A DNA stretch of 64,000 nt from positions 1-64,000 of IMG/VR virus record IMGVR_UViG_3300020172_000524, one strand, 5' to 3'. This stretch comes from a virus. A program made the position numbers and the translations under genes. The notes under the pieces are model-generated. The model was not told where the DNA came from, did no database searches, and saw nothing but the letters and a program-made list of their open reading frames with translations. How positions within the stretch are numbered: position 1 is the first letter of the stretch; each line of letters begins with the position of its first letter. Shown piece by piece: positions 15,411 to 24,719 of this stretch.

Positions 15411-17093
15411 ATGTCTACTTGTCTTGATTGTTTCGGAACACATATATCAACTACACCTTGCACTTCTGTAGGATGTTTGTCAACTAACTATGCTAAATGT
15501 ATTACCTATTCTGGGTTGCCTTTAGCTTGCGGCACAGGAGCTATTTTAACTGTAAGTAAAGCAGGTTTAGCTTTAAGTCCTACAGTTATTACCGAATACA
15601 CTGTATCTCCTACAGGAGGATCAGGTTCGGGTGCATCTGTTAAGGTTACTCGTACTCCAGGTTCTAATGTTTATACAGTTACTTTACTCAACGGTGGGTC
15701 TGGATACACAGTAGGAAACTTCTTAACTGTGTTAGGAACTTCATTAGGTGGAGCTACTCCTGCAAATGATTTGACTTTGCAAGTAACTACTCTTGCAGCT
15801 ATCATTGCAACAGGAACTAACTTGGATGTAGTTGTATCTAATCTTCACCAACGTATCTGTAACTTAACAGCTTCTGGCTTAGATTACTCAGCATATAGCT
15901 ATGGTTGCTTACGTTTAGGCGGTAACTTAGATAGTATTGGAACTGCTATTACCAGTGCTCAAGGATTTGTAGAATCAGTTGCTACAGCACTTTGCTCTGT
16001 AGACAACAGAGTAGTTGCCGTAGAGACTCCTACCTTTACAGTACCTGGATGTGTTACAGGAATTACTTCTGGTAGTTCTACTTTGGGTCAAGTATTAACT
16101 GCATATGGAACTAAACTTTGTAGTACCACTACAAGCATTGATATGTCAGGAGTTGTAGGTAACCCTTGTATCACCTATTCATTTACAACTAAACCTTCTA
16201 CTACTGTAGTTTCAGATTACATTAACTGGATTACTACTAATATGTGTGGTATCTATGTTTCGCAAAACACTTACATTGGTACTGTAACTACTACAGCTAA
16301 TGATCTTAAGTTTTACGTAGCTGGTGGCGGCTCTATTCCGACATCTATTAATACTTCTTGTATCTCAGGTGGGTCAACAACAAGCACTTTATCTGCTGCT
16401 GCTATCTTGTTTACAAGTCAGATTTGTGCAATTAATACTGCTTTAGCTTCTATCCCAGCTACAAACTATGCTTTGACTTGGGCTACCAACTTTGGTTCTA
16501 CTGCATACTACGGTTATACTTTTAACTACACCAACACTTCTACTACTTTACAAACTCAATTAAATAGAATAGTAGATACTTTAGGTAGATTAAAACTTAA
16601 GTTAAATCCAGCACACTTTACTGCTACTAGTGATTCAGATGGTTTGAATATATCTTTAGTTAGCAGTGGTGGATCAACTACTCCAAGTTTTGTAAACTTA
16701 ACAGCAGGAACTTTAACTAATGCAGTTGTAGTTTCTTCTGCTAGATTCCCTATTGGTAGTTTGCCTAAACTCCAAAAGTATGGTAACGTAGTTACAGTTA
16801 TTGGAAGCTTAGCTGTAAATGCTACAGGTTCATTTACTTGGACTCACGGTCAATCTTTAACAATCGCAAACATTCCTGCAGGATATGCTCCTCTTTATAC
16901 TCAAGTCTTTAGTGTTCTTATTCTTAAGTATGCAACAACTTCTGGTACTCCTTCAACCGCAGTTTATCAAGGTGCATGCTACATGAACGGTACAGACTTA
17001 GTAGTAGAGTTAAACAATCCCGCAGCTTCAGTGACTTTATCTGGTACAGAGTCTTTAGAGATTTTTGTAGGAGGTAATTCATACGCAGTATAA
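15411..17093 (+). CDS. Fibre-like virion protein with repeated hydrophobic-Cys modules
   Basis: The start is ATG 15411, two bases after the previous stop; an in-frame TTG at 15390 lies inside the preceding gene. The 560-residue product is Thr/Ser/Gly-rich. It starts with two C-x2-C-like pairs (S-T-C-L-D-C) and has a Gly-rich beta segment (G-G-S-G-S-G-A-S-V). A series of similar modules follows, each with a short helix holding a Cys: R-I-C-N-L, A-L-C-S-V-D, K-L-C-S-T, N-M-C-G-I and Q-I-C-A-I-N. The C-terminal ~110 residues look like a beta-rich knob. The architecture fits a trimeric fibre and a receptor-facing tip. Two hairpins follow the stop. Confidence 0.6.
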   Translation: MSTCLDCFGTHISTTPCTSVGCLSTNYAKCITYSGLPLACGTGAILTVSKAGLALSPTVITEYTVSPTGGSGSGASVKVTRTPGSNVYTVTLLNGGSGYTVGNFLTVLGTSLGGATPANDLTLQVTTLAAIIATGTNLDVVVSNLHQRICNLTASGLDYSAYSYGCLRLGGNLDSIGTAITSAQGFVESVATALCSVDNRVVAVETPTFTVPGCVTGITSGSSTLGQVLTAYGTKLCSTTTSIDMSGVVGNPCITYSFTTKPSTTVVSDYINWITTNMCGIYVSQNTYIGTVTTTANDLKFYVAGGGSIPTSINTSCISGGSTTSTLSAAAILFTSQICAINTALASIPATNYALTWATNFGSTAYYGYTFNYTNTSTTLQTQLNRIVDTLGRLKLKLNPAHFTATSDSDGLNISLVSSGGSTTPSFVNLTAGTLTNAVVVSSARFPIGSLPKLQKYGNVVTVIGSLAVNATGSFTWTHGQSLTIANIPAGYAPLYTQVFSVLILKYATTSGTPSTAVYQGACYMNGTDLVVELNNPAASVTLSGTESLEIFVGGNSYAV

Positions 17094-17103
17094 TAAAAAT
17101 CTT

Positions 17104-17166
17104 GGCAGGGTTTTTTTGGTTGGTTTTCCTGTCATCTTGCTAGTAGGAGCCTGCGAAAGTGGGCTC
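17104..17166 (+). terminator. Two successive hairpins after the fibre gene
   Basis: GGCAGG (17104-17109) can pair with CCTGTC (17128-17133), with T-rich loop sequence. GAGCCT (17147-17152) pairs with GGGCTC (17161-17166) around GCGAAAGT and is followed by TTCTAGTTCTT. The second is the better terminator candidate. Together they fill most of the gap before the next promoter. Confidence 0.55.
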
Positions 17167-17187
17167 TTCTAGTTCTTAAATAAACAC

Positions 17188-17218
17188 TTGACTTAACTTT
17201 AAAATTAATTTATATTTG
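17188..17218 (+). promoter_or_regulatory. Bacteroidota-type promoter of the tail segment
   Basis: TTG (17188-17190, within TTGAC) and TATATTTG (17211-17218) are 20 bases apart. The leader to ATG 17253 is AT-rich with AACCCAAAC. Confidence 0.8.
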
Positions 17219-17252
17219 TAATAAGCCTTAAATTAACCCAAACTATATACTA

Positions 17253-17894
17253 ATGTATACTAACTCAGACTTAATCGCTAGGGTAAGAAGCGCTAACAAG
17301 TTCATCAGTGATGATGATATGATTAGTGACCGCTATATTTACGGCTTATTAAAAACTAAAGCTTCTACACTATTACGTAGAGAAATCAACTTACGAAGAC
17401 TTCTTACTTCAGATAATGTGTATCAAGCATATGAGTGTTTACATTTAATTGAGGCTCCTGGTTCTGAATGTGATCTTAACTGTCCTATACGTAGAAGCAA
17501 AAACAAACTACCAAAGATAGATGAGGGGTTGTATTCGTACTTTATTCAGGGGGTGTTCAACACTTCTAACTCGCAGGAACTTTTTCCTACTACTATTAGA
17601 GATTTTATTAATCATACTTCTTTACGTTTTAAGACCCCTAAAAAGTACTATACTATCCGCAATGGATATCTTTACGTTTTAGATCCAGATGTAGAGTGTG
17701 TGAATATGTACGCTTACTTTACTGAGTCTATCGAAGATCTTGATGGCTCACAGTGTATGAGTATGTATGATAAACAATTTAAGTTTCCTGGCTACTTGCT
17801 AGATACTTTAATTGAAATGTGTAATCAGTCTTTAGTCAACTATCATAAGTTGCCTTACGAGACTGAGGACAACAACAGGGATGAACCCAACTAA
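17253..17894 (+). CDS. Tail stabilisation protein, P22 gp4-like (crAss-like)
   Basis: This 213-residue protein carries the pattern seen in crAss-like tail stabilisation proteins. An N-terminal helix contains K-T-K-A-S-T-L-L-R-R-E-I-N-L-R-R-L, then D-N-V-Y-Q, a Cys pair (C-D-L-N-C-P-I-R-R-S-K), and L-P-K-I-D-E-G-L-Y. Such proteins bind below the portal and seal the head-tail junction of podoviruses. It leads the tail operon, two bases before the IHF-like gene, with the ring and muzzle genes next. Assignment is from recalled family patterns, not a search. Confidence 0.7.
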   Translation: MYTNSDLIARVRSANKFISDDDMISDRYIYGLLKTKASTLLRREINLRRLLTSDNVYQAYECLHLIEAPGSECDLNCPIRRSKNKLPKIDEGLYSYFIQGVFNTSNSQELFPTTIRDFINHTSLRFKTPKKYYTIRNGYLYVLDPDVECVNMYAYFTESIEDLDGSQCMSMYDKQFKFPGYLLDTLIEMCNQSLVNYHKLPYETEDNNRDEPN

Positions 17895-17896
17895 TT

Positions 17897-18385
17897 ATGT
17901 CGAAAGACTTTATAAAACCAAACCCAAGAAAACAAGTTAGGAAAAAAGAGAAAGATACAACTTCGGATACGAACTATCTTTCCCTTAGAGCCTATCATCT
18001 GTTCTTAAAAGAAACTAAACGCAAAGACATTACCTATAAGCAGTTTTGTGGCATTCCTAAAAAGATTCACATTAAACTTATAGAGAGGTTACTACGTGGA
18101 AGATACTCATTACGGTTTCCAAACTTCGGATCAATTAAAATTGTAAAGACTGAAAATGCAATTAAAGAAGGTAAACATACAATTATTAACTGGAAGCTCT
18201 ACAATGAAACTGGCATCAAAGTGCCTTATAGAAATTCACATACCGATGGTGCAGTCTATAAATTTCATTTGTATCCATATTCTAAACGAATAGTTGAGTT
18301 TGGTTTCTACGATCTAAGAATGTCTAACAGACATAAGACAGCCTTAGCTCAAGCAATCAAAGACAACAAACTAAATATAAGGTAA
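17897..18385 (+). CDS. Second IHF-like DNA-binding protein
   Basis: The 162-residue protein is basic. Its core resembles the HU/IHF fold: helices K-Q-F-C-G-I-P-K-K-I-H-I-K-L-I-E-R-L-L, then R-Y-S-L-R-F-P-N-F-G-S-I-K-I-V, the 'F-G-x' strand turn, and a long beta arm region. A basic N-terminal tail (K-P-N-P-R-K-Q-V-R-K-K) precedes it. crAss-like phages typically keep an IHF-like gene beside the tail stabilisation gene. It may act as a partner of the IHF-like protein at 2202 in a heterodimer or be packaged with the genome. Confidence 0.7.
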   Translation: MSKDFIKPNPRKQVRKKEKDTTSDTNYLSLRAYHLFLKETKRKDITYKQFCGIPKKIHIKLIERLLRGRYSLRFPNFGSIKIVKTENAIKEGKHTIINWKLYNETGIKVPYRNSHTDGAVYKFHLYPYSKRIVEFGFYDLRMSNRHKTALAQAIKDNKLNIR

Positions 18386-18396
18386 ACTAAAATAAA

Positions 18397-19239
18397 ATGA
18401 AATACGATAACACTAACTTTATTTCCTCTGAGCCTTTAGTTGCTGAAGTAAAGCAAGAGCTCAAGTCGTACTTTGAAGCTGGTGCTATCAGTGAGGTTCT
18501 TATTCCTACTTTCATTGACCAGGCTTTACGCAAACTTCGTGTAATGGTATTGAAGCCTGAAGAAGCTGTACTTACTTTCTCTAATTATAAATCTGAATTA
18601 CCCTGTGACTTTTCTTTGTTAGACTATGCTTTGATTTACGAAGCAGATGTACAATGGACTTCAGGTGTTAATTCTATGCAGGGATACTGGTGGCAGAATC
18701 TAGAATGTACTGGAGGTTGTGATGCAGGAGACTGTGTCAAGCAAGAAAACTATTACGAGACTATCAGTGTACCTACACCTGGTTTTAAGATTACTATGCA
18801 ACACCCTAAGATGCTTAGAGTGTATCATGGTTCTAAGACTATGTGTATTGAGGGTTGTGAAAACCTCAATGTGTCGTCAGCTGATGTATTACAAATTTAT
18901 CCGAATAAAACAGTTAGTGCAACGTTTGAAACAGGTTGTGTTTTCCTTAGATATTACTCACGTCCAATGGACGATGATAACATACCTATGGTGCCAGAAA
19001 TTCTTGAGGTTGAAGAGTATGTCAAGTCTTATCTTAAGTTTAAATTTTTTGAGCAGCTTTGGCATTCAGTAGTAGACGAAAGTCAACGTCAAGTAGATTC
19101 TAAGTTTCAGTACTACAGACAAGATCAATTAAATAAGTTACAGGCTGCTAATGGTTACTTGTTAACCTACACCAAACAGCAGATGGCTGATAACGTAGCC
19201 CGTACTAAAAATCGCTTTACTAAGTTCCATATCTCTTAA
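18397..19239 (+). CDS. Tail tubular/ring protein
   Basis: The product has 280 residues. The N-terminal helical part (E-V-L-I-P-T-F-I-D-Q-A-L-R-K-L-R) is followed by a beta-rich core with a Cys cluster (E-C-T-G-G-C-D-A-G-D-C). A helical C-terminus contains E-E-Y-V-K-S-Y-L-K-F-K-F-F-E-Q-L-W. This layout and the location between the tail stabilisation and muzzle genes match the ring/tubular proteins that form the tail barrel in crAss-like podoviruses. It ends 5 bases before the muzzle gene. Confidence 0.65.
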   Translation: MKYDNTNFISSEPLVAEVKQELKSYFEAGAISEVLIPTFIDQALRKLRVMVLKPEEAVLTFSNYKSELPCDFSLLDYALIYEADVQWTSGVNSMQGYWWQNLECTGGCDAGDCVKQENYYETISVPTPGFKITMQHPKMLRVYHGSKTMCIEGCENLNVSSADVLQIYPNKTVSATFETGCVFLRYYSRPMDDDNIPMVPEILEVEEYVKSYLKFKFFEQLWHSVVDESQRQVDSKFQYYRQDQLNKLQAANGYLLTYTKQQMADNVARTKNRFTKFHIS

Positions 19240-19244
19240 GTTTA

Positions 19245-22200
19245 ATGGATAACAAGATCAATCAGAATGTAGCAGGTTTAAACCTTGATTCGGTTAATTA
19301 CCAGATCAAGGAGAACATGATTACGTTTGCTCTAAACGCAAACATTCAGTCTCATGATGGTAACTCTACCACATACACTAATGAACCTTCTAACCAAATC
19401 TGTTATAATTTTACAACTAGTTATCCTGGCTATAAAATAGTAGGCACACTTAGTATCACAGAACAATCTAAGTTAATTGTATTCCTAGCTCATCCTGATG
19501 GACGTTCCTTAATAGGTGAGATAACTAACTTAAGTAAAGATTGTACTAGTCTTATAGAAACAGAAAAAGATTGTGGATGTATTTCTGGAACTGTTGTTAC
19601 AAACGTAGTTACAGAAGATAGTTCTTGTTGTTTGTTTACTCCTTTAGTAGTCGACAACTGTTGTGACTGTACAGACTGCTATAGATATGATGTACAGGCT
19701 ACAGACAACCAACCTTTTACGGTTGTATTTGTAGACTGTAACGGAGTAGAGACAAGTGAGACGTTTCCTTCAGGAATAGGAACTTTTAAAGCAAAACGAA
19801 ATAGGTTTATTTTACCTGTTAATGTAGAGATTCTATATTCAGTTTTAGACTCTCAAGGAACATGTATTCCTAAGAGTGCTCCTTGTTGTTTGGGTTTGTC
19901 TCCAGACTTTCCTGTCTACTCAGAATACAGAATAGATAACTGTGAGACTAAGGTTTACTTTATTGCTCGTAATATACAACCTCGTTATTTCTCATTAGAA
20001 GAGCCTTATGGCAGAGATCAATGTGGAGATGCCATTGACTGTATTACAGACTCTTGTGAACGCTTAAAACTATTTCCAGACTTCTGCCAACCTGATATCT
20101 ATCCTACTGCGGTAGACTCAGGAGGAACTTTAAAAGGTGGAGTATATTCTTTCTCTCTTGCTTACGCAGATGAGAATGGTAAAGAACTTACAGACTACGT
20201 AGATTTCTCTAATCCGATTCCAATCTTTGAGAGAGCTATCACTGAGCAGACTGAATACGAAACCTCTAAATCTATTAGAGTTTCTATAGATCACAGTACA
20301 GCAATCTTTGATTACTTTAACTTAGTCGTAGCTGAGAACATTAATGAAGTAACTACATACCAGTTGGTAGGTACTTATAGAGTTAACCAATCAACCTACA
20401 GAGATTCTTTGGTTTATACAGGAGATTACTCTTCTACTTTCTCTTCTATTGTTCCTTTGATTCGTAGTCCTCATTATGAGACTGCTGAGATTATTGAAAA
20501 GCAGAATGACATTCTAATGTTAGCTGACTTAGTAGAGACTCCTAAGTACAACTTTCAACTATTAGCAAACCAGATTAAACTTCGTTGGGAAACAGTTAAG
20601 ATGCCTGTGGATAATAAGTTTGACTTTTCTAATCCAGAAATTGCTTATTTCTTCCGCACTTATCAAAGAGATGAAGTTTATCCATTTGGTATTAAGTTTA
20701 AACTAAAGAACGGAAAGTATACAGATGTATTCCACATTCCTGGTAGAGAAGTATTTGTAAACTCTAACGAAGAAGAATTACTTTACTCTTCTAGTAATCC
20801 TGATGCTTTTGGTACATCTAATGATTGCATTGTAACTACAGCACAACCTAGATGGAAAGTTTACAACACAGCTACTACAGGACTTACTCCTCCAAACAAT
20901 ACTCCTTCTTTGCAGGAAGTTCAATACTCTTGTAAAATTACTGTTGAAACATCTGGAGAGTTTGCTTACTGGGAGTCTACTGAAACTTACCCTTGTTATG
21001 AGGATGTTTGGGGAACCTTAGCAGGTAAAGCTATACGTCACCACAAGTTTCCTGAGAATGCTAAGTCTCACATCCATGCAGATGGAGATGACTTTATTTA
21101 TCCTATTGGAGTACGTATTTGGAATGAGTCTTTATTTGAAGGCATATTAGACCAAGAAACTGTATACGATCCCTTAAACACTTACGGTAATCACCAGATT
21201 CCTGTTAAGGAACTTATCTGTGGTTACGAATTAGTAAGAGGTAATCGTGTAAATAACAAATCAGTTGTTGCTAAGGGACTTATCTATGACGTAGGAACTT
21301 TTATAAATGCTAAGACTGGGAAGTCTTACTACTATCCTAACTATCCCTATAACTCTTTACAAGATGATCCATACATTAAATCTACTCCTGATTGGTATAA
21401 TCAGGCAGATAGAGGCATTGATAAGGATCAAGATGGAATGAGGTTACATGAAGGATTCAACACAATTGGATCTCGCTATACATTCCATTCACCTGATACA
21501 CACTTTCAGTATCCTAAGATCGGTACAGAACTTAAACTAGAAACTGTAGAGTACGGTAAAGTACAAGGACACTTTGTTCCTGTATTAGATCACCCTAAAC
21601 ATAAGTTTTTAACCTTAGCTGATTATGCTACAGCTGCAACACTTGCTAATGCATTAGCTTTAGCGTTTGAAAGTGATACAGCCGTAAATACTACTGTTCC
21701 ACCTCCTCCTGGAGTAAGTACAACTATTAGTAATAAATCTAAAACAGATGCACTTTCTATTATAACCAACAACCAAGCGTTTATAGACTTAATAGAAAAG
21801 TTAATTCCTTTAGCAAACTTTGCTTATCAGTTTAACTCTATTGGAGAATACAAAAGATTCTTACCAATTACTACAATAGGAAACAGAAGAAGATTCTTAG
21901 ACATTGGACTTTACGCTAATGATAAGATCGTAGAACTGAATGATGACAAACCTATTCATAACAGATTAAGAGAGACTTCTGTTTATCTTAAGACAAACGG
22001 ATCTTTCTCTACAGAATATTCAAGTATCATAGACAACAGTCGCTATACTATTGGACAAAAAAACTTAGCAAAGGATCCAGAGCAGATAGTAGAATCTGAT
22101 ACTAGAGCCTACTATGCTTCTATCAAAAGAGAATTTCCAAATCAATATGGACAGATAGAAAATATTAAATATGTTTCTACTGGGTACTCTTGTTCTGTAT

Positions 22201-24326
22201 ACACAGATATTTCAGGAACACTTAAAATTAAAACTAAGTACTATCCTGCATTTGGTGGAGACACTTACATTAATAAGTTTGCACTTAAGCGTAAGCACTC
22301 TTTCTTTACTCGTAACTTAGCTAACTTACCAGCTAAAGTAGATAATGTTCCTTTTGATTACTGGTTGTATCCTAACTTAGGCTACCCTACTTACTATATC
22401 GGAGAATCTCCTGAAGATTTAAGTTCAGCAGCAACCGAAGCTTTAATAGCTGGAGTTGCAGCAGCTGCGGCTGCGGCATTAGCTGCAGGAGTTGTTACAG
22501 GAGCTTTAGTAGCAGGCAGTGTTTTAAATGCTGCTCTTACAGGAGTATTGGCTTCAATCTACAGTTTGTTTGTAAAGAAGAATAACTTAGATGCAGATCC
22601 TCAACCTTTCTTCTATCAGAAAGGATTCTTCTACACAGCTTCTTATGGTATTCCAGTATTCTATGTAGAGTCTGACATTAACGTAGACTTACGTCATGGA
22701 AGAAATGAATTAGAAGAAAACTTTTATCCTAACGTAGGAGATGGTATTCCTGATGACTGGTTGCATGAAGTAAACGTACCTATCAAGTTTGACAACTTTT
22801 ATAGTTACAATGCAACTTATTCTGCACAGAACTTAAGTCCTAACTTCCCATATAGATTAAAGTATCCTAAGTTAGAATGCTTGTCTATTCACCATAACCG
22901 TGTGATCTATTCTGATCCTGCAAACTCTTCTAACTATCTTTCAGATGCTTGGAGAGTATTCCGTCCAGGTAATTTCTATGACTTCCCTAAGCAAGGAGGA
23001 CGCTTAATAGATCTAAATGCAGGAGAGAACGAAAGAGTACATGCTAGATTTGAAAACACTACTAAGGTTTATAACTCTCGTATTACTTTAACTACTACTT
23101 CTCCTTATCAGTTAGAGATTGGAAGTGCAGAAATGTTCAAACAAAAACCTGTTGATTTAGCTAAGACTGATTTAGGTTACATAGGAACTCAACACAAAGC
23201 TTACGTTAAGTGTGAGTATGGAACATTCTGGGTAGATGCTAAACGTGGGCATATCTATCAGTTGACAGGTGAGGGTTTTAACGAAATTAAAACTGACAAC
23301 AACTTTAACTGGTTTAAACAAAACCTACCCTTCCAGATTCTTAAAGACATTCCTAATGCAGACATCGACAATCCTCCTATTGGATTAGGTATTGTTATGG
23401 GATGGGATGAAAGATACGAGAGAGTATTTATTACTAAACTAGACTACAGAGTTAAGCCTGAGTATAGACCTGGAAGTCCTTCAGTAGTTAAGTATATTAC
23501 AGACACTTCAGATAGCAACTATCGTAAGTATGTATTAGATAGTGGAAGTATTGAGGTAGAGATTACTTTTGGTGATCCAGCATTCTTCGAGAATAAATCT
23601 TGGACAGTAGCTTACTCACCTAAGTTGAAGAACTTTATTTCTTTCTACTCTTTCCTTCCTAACTTCTTTGTTCCCCAACTAGGTCACTTCCAAACCATAA
23701 TCAATACTTCTACAGGAGCGTCTACTTGGAATCATAACTTGTCGCTTTATAGTTATCAGACTTATTACAATATACTCTATCCTTATATAATCGAGTATAA
23801 TGTAAACTCTTTCCCACAAGTATCTACAATCAACTCTATTACTTTGATGCAGGACATACAAGAATACTATTCTGATTACGAGTACTATTCTTTGTCTACT
23901 GCTAACAAAAAGAACTTAGCAAACTTTACTAAGGCTATCATCTATAACAAAGAACAGTCTTCTGGTATCATTAAGTTGATACCTGAAGAGTTTGGTAACA
24001 CAAGACAGAAGATTACCTATCCTAGAATGACAGCAACAGGCATAGAAGCTCTTATCTCTCGTAGAGAACACTTGTATACCTTTAATGGATTTTGGAACGT
24101 TGCAGCTCAAGGAAATGGTCAACCTCTATGGTCAACTCAGTGGAGTGACTTAGTTACTCAGTACCCTATAGACAAAGTGCCTAATACTAAGAGTGTAAGA
24201 CCTGTATCTGTGTCTTATCAGAAGTCTAAGATTAAGTCTGACTTTGCTAAAGTCAGACTGATTCAAGATCAATACTCTAGATTTAAGTTTATTAACACCA
24301 TTCAAATAACCCAAACCAACCCATAA
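19245..24326 (+). CDS. Very large tail muzzle/tubular protein
   Basis: The 1693-residue protein is beta-rich throughout and follows the ring protein, as the muzzle protein does in crAss-like phages. It starts M-D-N-K-I-N-Q-N-V-A-G-L-N-L-D, a form typical of this family. Residues 100-145 hold a dense Cys cluster (C100, C110, C112, C128, C129, C139, C140, C142, C145). Around residues 1062-1112 is a long Ala/Gly/Val hydrophobic stretch unlike the rest. The C-terminus is polar. It should form the distal tail barrel and possibly the membrane-contacting tip. It is longer than most tail tubular proteins, so extra domains are likely, with the Cys region probably one of them. Confidence 0.7.
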   Translation: MDNKINQNVAGLNLDSVNYQIKENMITFALNANIQSHDGNSTTYTNEPSNQICYNFTTSYPGYKIVGTLSITEQSKLIVFLAHPDGRSLIGEITNLSKDCTSLIETEKDCGCISGTVVTNVVTEDSSCCLFTPLVVDNCCDCTDCYRYDVQATDNQPFTVVFVDCNGVETSETFPSGIGTFKAKRNRFILPVNVEILYSVLDSQGTCIPKSAPCCLGLSPDFPVYSEYRIDNCETKVYFIARNIQPRYFSLEEPYGRDQCGDAIDCITDSCERLKLFPDFCQPDIYPTAVDSGGTLKGGVYSFSLAYADENGKELTDYVDFSNPIPIFERAITEQTEYETSKSIRVSIDHSTAIFDYFNLVVAENINEVTTYQLVGTYRVNQSTYRDSLVYTGDYSSTFSSIVPLIRSPHYETAEIIEKQNDILMLADLVETPKYNFQLLANQIKLRWETVKMPVDNKFDFSNPEIAYFFRTYQRDEVYPFGIKFKLKNGKYTDVFHIPGREVFVNSNEEELLYSSSNPDAFGTSNDCIVTTAQPRWKVYNTATTGLTPPNNTPSLQEVQYSCKITVETSGEFAYWESTETYPCYEDVWGTLAGKAIRHHKFPENAKSHIHADGDDFIYPIGVRIWNESLFEGILDQETVYDPLNTYGNHQIPVKELICGYELVRGNRVNNKSVVAKGLIYDVGTFINAKTGKSYYYPNYPYNSLQDDPYIKSTPDWYNQADRGIDKDQDGMRLHEGFNTIGSRYTFHSPDTHFQYPKIGTELKLETVEYGKVQGHFVPVLDHPKHKFLTLADYATAATLANALALAFESDTAVNTTVPPPPGVSTTISNKSKTDALSIITNNQAFIDLIEKLIPLANFAYQFNSIGEYKRFLPITTIGNRRRFLDIGLYANDKIVELNDDKPIHNRLRETSVYLKTNGSFSTEYSSIIDNSRYTIGQKNLAKDPEQIVESDTRAYYASIKREFPNQYGQIENIKYVSTGYSCSVYTDISGTLKIKTKYYPAFGGDTYINKFALKRKHSFFTRNLANLPAKVDNVPFDYWLYPNLGYPTYYIGESPEDLSSAATEALIAGVAAAAAAALAAGVVTGALVAGSVLNAALTGVLASIYSLFVKKNNLDADPQPFFYQKGFFYTASYGIPVFYVESDINVDLRHGRNELEENFYPNVGDGIPDDWLHEVNVPIKFDNFYSYNATYSAQNLSPNFPYRLKYPKLECLSIHHNRVIYSDPANSSNYLSDAWRVFRPGNFYDFPKQGGRLIDLNAGENERVHARFENTTKVYNSRITLTTTSPYQLEIGSAEMFKQKPVDLAKTDLGYIGTQHKAYVKCEYGTFWVDAKRGHIYQLTGEGFNEIKTDNNFNWFKQNLPFQILKDIPNADIDNPPIGLGIVMGWDERYERVFITKLDYRVKPEYRPGSPSVVKYITDTSDSNYRKYVLDSGSIEVEITFGDPAFFENKSWTVAYSPKLKNFISFYSFLPNFFVPQLGHFQTIINTSTGASTWNHNLSLYSYQTYYNILYPYIIEYNVNSFPQVSTINSITLMQDIQEYYSDYEYYSLSTANKKNLANFTKAIIYNKEQSSGIIKLIPEEFGNTRQKITYPRMTATGIEALISRREHLYTFNGFWNVAAQGNGQPLWSTQWSDLVTQYPIDKVPNTKSVRPVSVSYQKSKIKSDFAKVRLIQDQYSRFKFINTIQITQTNP

Positions 24327-24330
24327 TATC

Positions 24331-24711
24331 ATGAAAGAAAAAGAACTCTTCACAACAGTTAAACCCGAAATAGTACTGGGACAGTTATTCCAGTCTAGGG
24401 ACATCATTCACTTAGCTCACTTACAGACAACTTCGTTTAGTGAGCACAAAGCTTTAGACGGTTACTACTCAGAAGTAATCGGTCTATTAGATGATTTAGT
24501 AGAAGCATACTTCGGAACTATTGGAAAACGCTTAAACTTTAAGATTCCTGGCTCAGAGTATATGAATGCTAAAGCTCATCTTACTTACATGAAAGATTAT
24601 GTAATGAAGCATCGTAATGTATTCGGAAACGAAAACACACACTTACAAAACATTGTAGACGAGATCATTGCTTTGATTACTTCTACTTTGTATCAATTGA
24701 CACTAAACTAA
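24331..24711 (+). CDS. Small helical protein, probably DUF5856-like
   Basis: The 126-residue, all-helical protein contains L-F-Q-S-R-D-I-I-H-L-A-H-L-Q-T-T-S-F-S-E-H-K-A-L and then D-D-L-V-E-A-Y-F-G. The spacing of His, Glu and Asp recalls a ferritin/Dps-type four-helix bundle. This pattern is familiar from crAss-like genomes, where it is annotated as DUF5856. The metal-binding suggestion is an inference from the residue pattern. It lies at the start of the internal-protein cluster, 4 bases after the muzzle gene. Confidence 0.6.
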   Translation: MKEKELFTTVKPEIVLGQLFQSRDIIHLAHLQTTSFSEHKALDGYYSEVIGLLDDLVEAYFGTIGKRLNFKIPGSEYMNAKAHLTYMKDYVMKHRNVFGNENTHLQNIVDEIIALITSTLYQLTLN

Positions 24712-24719
24712 ATAACTAT

